Assembly (NCBI GenBank): GCA_021777685.1
Contig: JAJYDH010000121.1
Coordinates: 1-13,499 of the forward strand
Direction of reading: 5' to 3'
Source of the DNA: Planctomycetota bacterium
GTDB taxonomy: Bacteria > Planctomycetota > Planctomycetia > Isosphaerales > Isosphaeraceae
Length of the DNA: 13,499 bases
Shown piece after piece: positions 1 to 6,128 of the stretch (positions within the stretch are counted from its first letter, which is position 1; each line of letters opens with the position of its first letter). Under the pieces are notes generated by a model. It saw only the letters and a list, made by a program, of their open reading frames with translations, was not told the origin of the DNA and searched no databases. Made by a program: the position numbers and the translations under genes.

Positions 1-76
1 CCCCAACCCTCTCCCAGAGGGAGAGGGAGCCAGAAATGCCTTCGCGAACTAGGTTTAGGCTCATTCAACGGTATTG
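1..76 (+). mobile_element. Right end of a MITE-like element, cut by the window edge
   Basis: Positions 58-76 carry GGCTCATTCAACGGTATTG. This is identical to the reverse complement of the left terminal repeat of the complete element at 6562-6733, and the match continues three bases further to 79. Inside it lies a perfect 9-bp hairpin (CCCTCTCCC 7-15, loop AGA, GGGAGAGGG 19-27) followed by GCCAGAAA and a 22-nt spacer that is not conserved between copies. The same module order (hairpin, CAGAA, 22-23 nt spacer, terminal repeat) occurs in the complete element. The left end and its flanking duplication must lie upstream of the window. If it inserted in the same way, the flanking duplication here would be about ten bases starting at 77 (GGGCTTATCC). 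Confidence 0.65.
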
Positions 77-192
77 GGGCTTATCCTGCCTCCGCCCGGC
101 TCGCGGCAGGGCAAGCCCTACCAGAAGAAATCCGTCCTCGGGCGCATGCCGCCCGTGACGGAACCCGGTGGCGCACCTCCGGGACCGGCCCG

Positions 193-792
193 TCAGAGCC
201 CCGAGTGCGGCTCGAGCAGCTCGTCGGCCTGGACGATCGACTCGGCGAGCTTGGCCATCGGCATCCGCCGATCCTGGCTCTGGCGCTGGAGGAAGCGGAA
301 GGCCTCGGGCTCGGACATGGTCCGGCGGGTCATGAGGATGCCCTTGGCCCGCTCGATGACCTTGCGCTCGCGGAGGGTGAGTTCCAGCGTGTTCACGTTC
401 TCGCGGAGCGTCTTGACCTCGCGGGACCGGGCGACGGCGACCTGGATCGCCGCGTGCAGGCTGGGGCTCGTCACCGGCTTGAGCAGGTAGTGGACCACCC
501 CCCCCTCGACGGCCTGGTCGATCAGGTTGGGGTGGCCGTGCGCGGTGAGGATGATGACCGGCGTGCCGGGGTCTCGGGCGATCTGCCGGGCGGCGGAGAG
601 CCCGTCGAGCCCGGGCATCTCGATGTCCATCAGCACGAGGTCGGGCAGGGTCCTCCGGCAGACGTCAATCGCGTGGTGGCCATCATGGACGACGGCGACC
701 ACGTCGTAGCCCAGGGCGTCGAGCTGTCCCTGGAGGCCGGCGGCCACCGGCTTTTCGTCGTCGGCGACGAGGATCTTGAAGGGCCGATTCAT
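193..792 (-). CDS. Response regulator with ANTAR RNA-binding output domain
   Basis: A 199-residue cytoplasmic two-component regulator. The receiver domain (residues about 5-122) has the acidic pair D11/D12, phospho-acceptor D56 (LVLMDIEMPG), T83 and K105. A linker helix leads to an ANTAR domain (about 134-190) with the RKVIERAKGILM and EAFRFLQRQSQDRRMPMAKLAE signatures. ANTAR proteins usually bind paired hexanucleotide-loop hairpins in leader RNAs and prevent transcription termination when phosphorylated. I chose the ATG at 792 because it begins directly before the receiver fold and follows GAGGAGAG seven bases upstream. The open frame runs on to 936, but that extension has no domain character. 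No histidine kinase gene is nearby, so it is an orphan here. Length and domain order match the AmiR/NasR-type family (for example the ethanolamine regulator EutV). The target RNA is unknown. Confidence 0.93.
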   Translation of the reverse strand: MNRPFKILVADDEKPVAAGLQGQLDALGYDVVAVVHDGHHAIDVCRRTLPDLVLMDIEMPGLDGLSAARQIARDPGTPVIILTAHGHPNLIDQAVEGGVVHYLLKPVTSPSLHAAIQVAVARSREVKTLRENVNTLELTLRERKVIERAKGILMTRRTMSEPEAFRFLQRQSQDRRMPMAKLAESIVQADELLEPHSGL

Positions 793-908
793 GCGAACAC
801 TCTCCTCGAGGAGACGGGCCTCAAGAGATCGGGCAATTCCGTCTCCCCATCGAAACGGCGGACGTCTGACGCGGATGGGGGGAGGATCGCCGACGCGGCG
901 ACCCCGGC

Positions 909-937
909 TTGACGGCTCGGCAGTCAACATGCACAAT
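909..937 (+). promoter_or_regulatory. Candidate sigma70-type promoter for the MaoC-like gene
   Basis: TTGACG at 909-914 matches the -35 consensus in five of six bases. After a 17-nt spacer comes CACAAT at 932-937, four of six for -10. Transcription would start near 944, giving a leader of about 70 nt before the GTG at 1015. This is the best plus-strand promoter in the divergent region 793-1014. The assignment is by eye only. Confidence 0.4.
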
Positions 938-952
938 TCATTCCCAAATTGT
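933..952. promoter_or_regulatory. Inverted repeat overlapping the candidate -10, possible operator
   Basis: ACAATT at 933-938 and AATTGT at 947-952 form a perfect 6-bp inverted repeat with an 8-nt gap. It overlaps the proposed -10 box and start site. A second small inverted repeat, TTGAC/GTCAA (909-913 and 923-927), overlaps the -35. Both are AT-rich islands in otherwise GC-rich DNA, which fits regulator sites in the gap between the divergent ANTAR and MaoC genes, but no specific regulator can be named. Confidence 0.25.
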
Positions 953-1014
953 TCGCGATCTCGTCTCCCTTCTCAATATCTCATGGCGCGGATTTTCCAT
1001 CCGGGTGGTGTGGC

Positions 1015-1494
1015 GTGGCCAAGCGCACGGTCTCGACGTTGACTTTCGAAGATCTGAACCCGGGCGACGAGTGGGAGAGCCCGGCCCGGACCGTGACCGA
1101 GGCCGACGTCGTCGCCTTCGCCGGGCTCTCGGGCGACTACAACCCGATCCACGTCGACCACCATTCGGCGGCCGACAACGCCTTCGGCCAGCCGGTGGCC
1201 CACGGCCTGCTCGGGGTGGCGATCGCCAGCGGCCTGGCCTCGTACGCCCCCCGGGTCGACACGATGGCGTTCGTCGCGATCGAGGAATGGAGATTCCTCC
1301 AGCCGATCGCCTTCGGCGACACGATCCGGGTCGTCACCGAGGTCGTCTCGGTCCAGCCCAGGGCCCGGGGGCGGCGGGCCCTCGTCACCTGGCGGCGGCG
1401 GCTGGTGAATCACCGGGGCGTCGTCGTCCAGGAGGGCACCACCCGGACCCTCGTCCGGGGCCGAGCCGCCCCCGACCTGCCGCCGGAGGGATGA
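1015..1494 (+). CDS. MaoC-like (R)-specific hydratase, hot-dog fold
   Basis: A 159-residue protein of the MaoC dehydratase family. These cytoplasmic hot-dog enzymes reversibly hydrate 2-enoyl-CoA thioesters, or related substrates, to (R)-3-hydroxyacyl products. The diagnostic motif GDYNPIHVD is at residues 40-48, giving the catalytic pair D41 and H46 with N43, followed by the family's VAHGLLG segment at 61-67. The full single hot-dog domain is present and the length is typical. The frame is open from 949, but I prefer the GTG at 1015, where the sequence MAKRTVSTLTFEDLNPGD aligns with normal family N-termini. The Shine-Dalgarno there is weak (GGGTGGTG), so the start is not certain. A CoA ligase or dehydrogenase would have fixed the pathway, but none is adjacent. 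The acyl substrate is unknown. Confidence 0.88.
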   Translation: MAKRTVSTLTFEDLNPGDEWESPARTVTEADVVAFAGLSGDYNPIHVDHHSAADNAFGQPVAHGLLGVAIASGLASYAPRVDTMAFVAIEEWRFLQPIAFGDTIRVVTEVVSVQPRARGRRALVTWRRRLVNHRGVVVQEGTTRTLVRGRAAPDLPPEG

Positions 1495-1543
1495 TCCCGG
1501 CCCGCCCCGACCCGCCCCTCCTCCAGCTTCGAAGGCCCGACCG

Positions 1544-1753
1544 ATGCGCTATCAGACCGAGATCCACATCGGCCCCGACCGCTATGTCTGTCTCCAGCTC
1601 CCCGGGTATTTCCCCGAGGGGCGGGCGACCGTGACCGTCAGGATCGAGGCCGGCGAGCCCGACCCCGCCGGACACCCGGCGGGCGATGACGTCGACCGCC
1701 AGGACATCGAGTGGTGGGAGGAATTCGACGAGGAACTCGGCCGGCCTTCCTGA
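1544..1753 (+). CDS. Small acidic protein of unknown function
   Basis: A 69-residue frame with ATG at 1544, GAAGG eight bases upstream, and the same strand as the MaoC-like gene, 49 nt after its stop. The N-terminal half (TEIHIGPDRYVCLQLPGYFPEG) alternates like two beta strands and a turn, and ends in a strand (RATVTVRIE). The C-terminus is acidic and tryptophan-rich (DIEWWEEFDEEL). This short beta-strand plus acidic tail layout resembles the small antitoxin-like or DNA-binding-like proteins scattered in planctomycete and cyanobacterial genomes, but no toxin partner follows. The stop at 1753 lies five bases from the stop of the convergent TIM-barrel gene, so the frame fits the gap exactly, which supports its being real. 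Function not recognised. Confidence 0.6.
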   Translation: MRYQTEIHIGPDRYVCLQLPGYFPEGRATVTVRIEAGEPDPAGHPAGDDVDRQDIEWWEEFDEELGRPS

Positions 1754-1758
1754 GCGGG

Positions 1759-2607
1759 TCAGGGTCGAGGGCCGGGCGGCTTCAGCTCGCCGAAGGCCCG
1801 GACCTGGGCGACGATGGCCGGCTCGGTCGGCAGCCTCTCGACGCTGCTGGCGCCGAAGAATCCGGCGATCCCCCGGGTGGTCCGGAAGATCTCGGTGACG
1901 TCGGCGGGCTCGGCGATCGGGCCGCCGTGGCAGAGGACCAGCACGTCGGACCGGACGGCGAACGCCGCGTCGGCCATCGCCTGGACCCGGCTCGCGGCCG
2001 TCGGAAGGTCCATGGCCGATGCCTTCGCGCCGATCATCCCCTTGGTCGTCAGGCCGACGTGGGGGACGAGGATGTCGGCCCCGGCCTCGGCCATCGCCCG
2101 GGCCTCGTCCTCGTTGTGCACATAAGGGCACGTGAGGAGATCCATTGCGCGGGCCTGGGCAATCATATCCACCTCGCGGTCATAGCCCATGCCCGTCTCC
2201 TCCAGGCCGAGGCGGAACTGGCCATCGACCAGGCCGACGGTCGGGAAGTTCTGGACCCCGGAAAAGCCGGCCTCGCGGACCTGCTTGAGGAACTGCGACA
2301 TGATCCGGAACGGGTCGGTGGCGCAGACGCCGCCCAGGACCGGCGTGTGCTCGACGACCGGCAGGACCTCGCGGGCCATCTCCATGACGATCGCGTTGGC
2401 GTCTCCGTAGGGCATCAGTCCGGCCAGGCTCCCGCGCCCCGCCATCCGGAACCGGCCCGAGTTGTAGATGATGATGAGGTCGATCCCGCCGACCTCGGCG
2501 CACTTGGCGCTCAGGCCGGTGCCGGCCCCGCCGCCGATGATCGGCCGCCCTTCGGCGATCTTCTTGCGGAACCCTTCGAGGATCTCGGACCGGGTCTTGG
2601 TGTTCAT
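1759..2607 (-). CDS. TIM-barrel, PEP-hydrolase-like protein (Tm-1 C-terminal half)
   Basis: A 282-residue protein of the PEP_hydrolase-like TIM-barrel family (Pfam-type PF09370). Visible family blocks are GGGAGTGLSAK (25-35), the YNSGRFRMAGRGSLAG loop after a hydrophobic strand (48-63), GGVCATDPF (92-100), GFSGVQNFPTVGLVDG (114-129), VPHVGLTTKG (181-190), CHGGPI (226-231) and GFFGASSVERLP (249-260). The last two sit where barrel enzymes bind phosphate. Despite the name, the reaction of most members is not established. The ATG at 2607 overlaps the stop of the upstream Tm-1-like gene as ATGA, which indicates translational coupling; the frame extends upstream to 3222, but only as a shadow of that gene. 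In plants and fungi this domain is fused behind the Tm-1-like domain; here the two are separate genes. Confidence 0.85.
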   Translation of the reverse strand: MNTKTRSEILEGFRKKIAEGRPIIGGGAGTGLSAKCAEVGGIDLIIIYNSGRFRMAGRGSLAGLMPYGDANAIVMEMAREVLPVVEHTPVLGGVCATDPFRIMSQFLKQVREAGFSGVQNFPTVGLVDGQFRLGLEETGMGYDREVDMIAQARAMDLLTCPYVHNEDEARAMAEAGADILVPHVGLTTKGMIGAKASAMDLPTAASRVQAMADAAFAVRSDVLVLCHGGPIAEPADVTEIFRTTRGIAGFFGASSVERLPTEPAIVAQVRAFGELKPPGPRP

Positions 2608-3854
2608 GATTGTCGTCTTTGCTGGAGGAGGAGCAGGAGCGTGCAGGCGGCCAGGTCGGCGAACGCGGGGTCGTTGATGTGCTCGGGCCGGTCCTCGACG
2701 CCGATCATCCGGCCCGACCCGTCGTCGGAGGCCAGGCCGTCGAGCTTCTGGTGGATGGCCGCGAACAGGGCGGAATCCGCCTCGGGGTCGTGGAACGGCC
2801 GGCCCGGCGCGTCGAGCGCGGAGACGCCGCCGAGCGGCAGGAAGACGGCGACGTCGGCGGTCGCCCCGGCGAGGATTTCCCCCATCCGGGCGCCGATGGC
2901 GGCGTTCTCCTCGGGCATGGTCCGCATCAGCGTGACCGAGGGGTTGTGCTGGTAGAACAGGCGGCCGGCGAACCGCTCGGGGACGGTCGCCCTCGGGCCG
3001 AAGTTGACCATGTCGAGCGCCCCGACGCTGACGACCTGGGGAATCCCCCGACGGACGGCCGCCTTCAGCCGGTCGGGCCCGGCCGAAAGGATGCCGCCGA
3101 CGTGCTCGTCGGCCAGTTCGGTGGTGGTCAAGTCGAGTACGGCGTCCACCCGGCCGTCGCGGATCAGGCCCTCCATCGCCAGGCCGCCGATGCCCGTGGC
3201 GTGGAAGACCAGGACCTCGCACCCCTCGGCTTCGAGCCGCCGCCGGGCCCGGTCGACGCAGGGGGTGGTCACGCCGAACATCGTCGCCGCGACGACCGGC
3301 CGGCGATCGGCGGGGTCGTCGATCACTCTCGGCCCCTTGACCATCCCGACCAGGGCGTGGGCCGCGTTCGACAGGGCCATCTTCGTGAGCCGGTTCAGCC
3401 CGGCCAGGTCGGCGACGGGATGGAACATCGCGATGTCGGACCCGCCCACGAACGGCCGGGTCTGGCCGCTGGCGAGGGTGCTGACCATCACCTTGGGGAC
3501 GCCGAAGGGCAGGGCCCGCATCGCCGCCGAGCCGATCACCGTCCCCGCCGACCCGCCCAGGCCGAACACGCCGTCGACCCGGCCCTCGCGGTGCAGGTCG
3601 GCGACCAGCGACGCCGCCCCTTCGGCCGCCTTCGCGACCGCCTCGCCCCGGTCGCCCCGCTCCGTCACGGCCTCGGCCGAGGTCCCCGCGCGGCGGAAGA
3701 CCTCGTCGCGGCCGATGTCGGGATCGAGAGTCGGGGGTCCCTGCGAGCCGGCGTCGATGACCAGCGTCTCGACGCCCTGGGCCCGGATCTGGTCGCGGAC
3801 GAACGCCAGCTCGCCGCCCTTGGTGTCCAGCGTCCCGATCAGCACGACGGCCAT
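2604..3854 (-). CDS. Tm-1-like ATP-binding domain protein (UPF0261 family)
   Basis: A 416-residue protein, close to the usual 400 for UPF0261. It begins with the family signature AVVLIGTLDTKGGE (2-15) followed by ETLVIDAGSQG (29-39). The glycine-rich loop FGLGGSAGT (97-105) and the segment KVMVSTLASGQTRPFVGGSDI (121-141) belong to the nucleotide-binding first lobe. The second lobe begins near 186 with VVAATMFGVTTPCV and contains EVLVFHATGIGG and TTTELADEHVGG. The ATG at 3854 starts exactly on the signature and is preceded by GAGGG; the open frame to 4019 is repeat DNA. Homology is to the N-terminal part of tomato Tm-1, a protein known for inhibiting tobamovirus replicase; the bacterial role is unknown. 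Its stop overlaps the start of the TIM-barrel gene by four bases, so the pair is very probably one functional unit. Confidence 0.9.
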   Translation of the reverse strand: MAVVLIGTLDTKGGELAFVRDQIRAQGVETLVIDAGSQGPPTLDPDIGRDEVFRRAGTSAEAVTERGDRGEAVAKAAEGAASLVADLHREGRVDGVFGLGGSAGTVIGSAAMRALPFGVPKVMVSTLASGQTRPFVGGSDIAMFHPVADLAGLNRLTKMALSNAAHALVGMVKGPRVIDDPADRRPVVAATMFGVTTPCVDRARRRLEAEGCEVLVFHATGIGGLAMEGLIRDGRVDAVLDLTTTELADEHVGGILSAGPDRLKAAVRRGIPQVVSVGALDMVNFGPRATVPERFAGRLFYQHNPSVTLMRTMPEENAAIGARMGEILAGATADVAVFLPLGGVSALDAPGRPFHDPEADSALFAAIHQKLDGLASDDGSGRMIGVEDRPEHINDPAFADLAACTLLLLLQQRRQS

Positions 3855-3890
3855 GAGTCCCTCGCCCCCGGAAGCTCGATCATCGACGCC

Positions 3891-4000
3891 CTCGTTCCCA
3901 CGGTCCTCCGTGGGAATGCCTTCTTCGACCCCGTCCCCGCCGCTCGGAAGAGGACGCGGAGCGTCCAGGACGGCATTCCCACGCGGAGCGTGGGAACGAG
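3891..4000. repeat. Composite palindromic intergenic repeat, 110 bp
   Basis: Two inverted copies of a palindromic module bracket a 51-nt core. The left copy (3891-3920) reads CTCGTTCCCACG, a 6-nt loop, then CGTGGGAATGCC. The right copy (3972-4000) is its inverse, with a 5-nt loop. Each can fold alone (TTCCCACG with CGTGGGAA), and the two can also pair with each other. Inside lies another perfect hairpin, GGACGCGGAGCGTCC at 3952-3966. Such GTTCCCACG/CGTGGGAAC modules are, from memory, abundant between planctomycete genes. It fills the gap between the aldolase and the Tm-1-like gene and could act as a partial terminator or RNA-stability element. No clear target-site duplication was found at its edges. 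Confidence 0.8.
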
Positions 4001-4029
4001 TTCCTGGTCGATCAGCCATCGACCATCGA

Positions 4030-4827
4030 TCAATACTTGGCCACGTCGCCGGGAAGCGCCTTGTGCTCGAACGCCCTGGCCACGTCGACGGCCCCCGTGA
4101 GCATGAACTTCAGCTCGCTGTTGACCGCGACGAACTGCCAGCCCTCTTCGAGCCGCCGTTTGGCGTCCTCGATCGAGAAGACGTGGAGCCCGCTGGCGAT
4201 CTTCTGGCGGGCGGCGGCCTCCCGGATGCGGGTGAGGGTGGATTCGAGGAGCTGCTTCGACGGCGAGCTTCCGTCCGGCCCCCGGAGCGAGGCCGCCAGG
4301 TCGTTCGGCCCGACGAACACGGCGTCGACGCCGGGCACGGCGTAGGTCTCGTCGGCGCACTCGACCGCGGCGACGTGCTCGGTCTGGATCACGACCAGGA
4401 TCTCGTCGTCGGCCTGCTTGTAATAATCCTCGGCCGACGCCCCGTAGTTGAGCGCGTGCAGGCCGCCGCCGACCGACCGGGTGCCCCGGGGCGGGTACAT
4501 GGTCGCCTCGACGATCGACCGGGCCTCGTTCGGGTCCATGACCATCGGCGCGACGATGCCCATCGCCCCGCAGTCGAGGACCGACTTGATCAGGTCGTGC
4601 CGGCCGGTGACGACCCGGGCCAGGGGCACGCAGCCGGCGTCGGCGATCGCGCCGAACATCATGGCGGCGGTCTGGATGTCGGTGTGGGTGTGCTCCATGT
4701 CCACGGTCAGCCAGGGCAGGCCCGTCCTGGCCAGGAATCGGGCGGCCACCACGCTGCCGAGCGAGAGCCAGGTGCCGACTTGCGGCTTGCCCTCGCGCAG
4801 GGCTTTCTTCACGGGATTGGGCTTCAA
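4030..4827 (-). CDS. HpcH/HpaI-family class II aldolase
   Basis: A 265-residue metal-dependent aldolase of the HpcH/HpaI family, which cleaves 2-keto-3-deoxy acids (such as 4-hydroxy-2-oxoheptanedioate or 2-keto-3-deoxy-L-rhamnonate) to pyruvate and an aldehyde. The TIM-barrel active site is intact: H46 in VDMEHTHTD (base), R71 in PLARV (pyruvate binding), metal ligands E150 in VIQTEHV and D176 in VFVGPNDLA, and the glycine-rich PPRGTRSVGGG loop at 112-122. This matches E. coli HpaI H45/R70/E149/D175 almost residue for residue. I chose the TTG at 4827 because GGAGG stands four bases upstream and the protein then starts like its family (KPNPVKKALREGKPQVGTW). The upstream ATG at 4899 has no ribosome site. 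It is co-directional with the Tm-1-like gene, 175 nt downstream across a palindromic repeat. The substrate is not determined. Confidence 0.9.
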   Translation of the reverse strand: MKPNPVKKALREGKPQVGTWLSLGSVVAARFLARTGLPWLTVDMEHTHTDIQTAAMMFGAIADAGCVPLARVVTGRHDLIKSVLDCGAMGIVAPMVMDPNEARSIVEATMYPPRGTRSVGGGLHALNYGASAEDYYKQADDEILVVIQTEHVAAVECADETYAVPGVDAVFVGPNDLAASLRGPDGSSPSKQLLESTLTRIREAAARQKIASGLHVFSIEDAKRRLEEGWQFVAVNSELKFMLTGAVDVARAFEHKALPGDVAKY

Positions 4828-4897
4828 GGGGCCTCCGAGGGAGGAAGGACGGGCCGGGCTCGTTGGCGGAACTTCACGCGAGTTTGACACGTTACAC

Positions 4898-4931
4898 ATG
4901 ACCCGGCAAGGGACGGTCGGGTATCATACCC
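4898..4931. promoter_or_regulatory. Divergent regulatory gap with palindrome GGGTATCATACCC
   Basis: The gap between the aldolase start (4827) and the GT4 start (4977) contains the perfect odd palindrome GGGTAT-C-ATACCC at 4919-4931. Read on the plus strand it offers TATCAT (4922-4927) as a -10 box with ATGACC (4898-4903) 18 nt upstream as a weak -35. Read on the minus strand it offers TATGAT. It could therefore serve as an operator or a shared divergent promoter. A perfect TTGACA at 4884-4889 lies nearby but has no -10 at a normal distance. Confidence 0.3.
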
Positions 4932-4976
4932 CATCGCGAATCCCGCGATCACGGCCCCCGCCGTCGAGGTGCGACC

Positions 4977-6128
4977 ATGCGACTGACCCTCGTGACCGAG
5001 ACCTTCGCCCCGCAGGTGAACGGGGTGTCGCGGACGCTCGGCCAACTCGTCGACCACCTGGAACGGGCGGGCGACTCGGTCCAGGTCGTCCATCCGGATT
5101 ACGGCAAGCCCCCCGCTCGCGAGCAGGACCATCTCGTCCGGTCGCGGCCATTGCCGTTCTACCGGGAGGTCAGCGTGCCGCTGCCCCCGTTCGGCCCGGT
5201 GCATCGGGCGATCGACGCCTTCAGGCCCGACCTGATCCACGTCGCCACCGAGGCGACCCTGGGGCTGAGCGCCCTCCGCCATGCTCTCCGGCGGCGGGTG
5301 CCGGTCGTCTCCAGCTTCCACACCAACTTCGACCAGTATTGCGACCACTACCGGATCGGCTGGGCCAAGGGGGTGGCCTGGCGCTACCTCCGATGGTTCC
5401 ACAACCGGACGAGGGAGACCTACGTCCCGTCCCGGGCGACGATCGCCGACCTGGAATCGCGGGGGTTCGAGCGGCTGGTCCTCTGGCCCCGGGGGGTGGA
5501 CGGCACGCTGTTCCGGCCCGACCGGCCGGGCCGGGCGAGGGTCCGCGAGGCCCTGGGATTCGGCCCCGACGACGTCGTGATCGGCCACGTCAGCCGGCTG
5601 GCGCCCGAGAAGAACGCGGGCTACCTGGCCCGGGCCCTCCGCGCCGTCGGCGAGGCCCGGCCGGACGTCCGGTTCCTGTTCGTCGGCGACGGCCCGAGCC
5701 GGGGCGAGCTGGAGGCCGAGATGGGGCCGAACGCCCGGTTCGTCGGCTACCGAGCGGGCGAGGACCTGGCCGATCACTACGCGGCATCCGACCTGTTCGC
5801 CTTCGCCAGCCTCACCGAGACGTTCGGCAACGTGGTCCTGGAGGCGCTGGCCTCGGGCCTGCCGGTCGTCGCCGTCCGGGCCGGCGGCGTGGGGGAGATC
5901 GGCCGATCGGGCGAGACCGGAATCCTCGTCGAGCCGTCGAGCCCCCCCGAGCAGATGGCCGGCGCCCTGATCGGCCTGGTCGACGCCCCGGCCCTCCGCC
6001 GAGAGATGGCCGAATCGGCCCGCGCCTACGCCCTCGGCCAGACCTGGTCCGCGATCATGGGCCGGCTCCGGGACCGTTATCTGGCCGTCGCCGACCTTGC
6101 CGCCCCGGCGCCCGCGCCGGTCGGCTGA
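4977..6128 (+). CDS. GT4-family glycosyltransferase (MgtA/SqdX-like)
   Basis: A 383-residue GT-B fold, retaining glycosyltransferase, cytoplasmic or membrane-peripheral. The N-terminal Rossmann domain opens with LVTETFAPQVNGVSRTL (5-21), the sequence type of MgtA mannosyltransferases and SqdX sulfoquinovosyltransferases, and contains SFHTNFDQY (113-121). The C-terminal donor domain (about 198-365) has HVSRLAPEKN with R207 and K212, FVGDGPSRGELE (235-246), and the EX7E motif E281-TFGNVVL-E289 followed by ASGLPVVAV. The ATG at 4977 has GAGGTG five bases upstream. By analogy it transfers a hexose to a lipid or polyprenyl acceptor, but neither donor nor acceptor can be read from sequence. Its last 52 nt overlap the end of the convergent VOC gene. 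The tail after about residue 370 is alanine- and proline-rich and probably disordered. Confidence 0.9.
   Translation: MRLTLVTETFAPQVNGVSRTLGQLVDHLERAGDSVQVVHPDYGKPPAREQDHLVRSRPLPFYREVSVPLPPFGPVHRAIDAFRPDLIHVATEATLGLSALRHALRRRVPVVSSFHTNFDQYCDHYRIGWAKGVAWRYLRWFHNRTRETYVPSRATIADLESRGFERLVLWPRGVDGTLFRPDRPGRARVREALGFGPDDVVIGHVSRLAPEKNAGYLARALRAVGEARPDVRFLFVGDGPSRGELEAEMGPNARFVGYRAGEDLADHYAASDLFAFASLTETFGNVVLEALASGLPVVAVRAGGVGEIGRSGETGILVEPSSPPEQMAGALIGLVDAPALRREMAESARAYALGQTWSAIMGRLRDRYLAVADLAAPAPAPVG

Noticed and set aside
108..119. AGGGCAAGCCCT palindrome as terminator of the ANTAR gene
   Set aside because: The stem is only five bases with a two-base loop and no T-tract follows on the minus strand, so terminator function is not supported.
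2608..3222. Upstream extension of the TIM-barrel frame
   Set aside because: The extension lies wholly inside the Tm-1-like gene in a different frame. The ATGA junction at 2607 gives a natural start where family homology begins.
3004..4887. 627-codon plus-strand frame
   Set aside because: It runs antisense to the Tm-1-like and aldolase genes, with low-complexity composition typical of high-GC shadow frames.
4884..4889. Perfect TTGACA as a -35 box
   Set aside because: The only -10-like hexamer downstream (4922-4927) is 32 nt away, too far for a sigma70 promoter.
4828..4899. ATG at 4899 as aldolase start
   Set aside because: There is no ribosome site before it and the extra 24 residues have no family match. 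The TTG at 4827 has GGAGG upstream.
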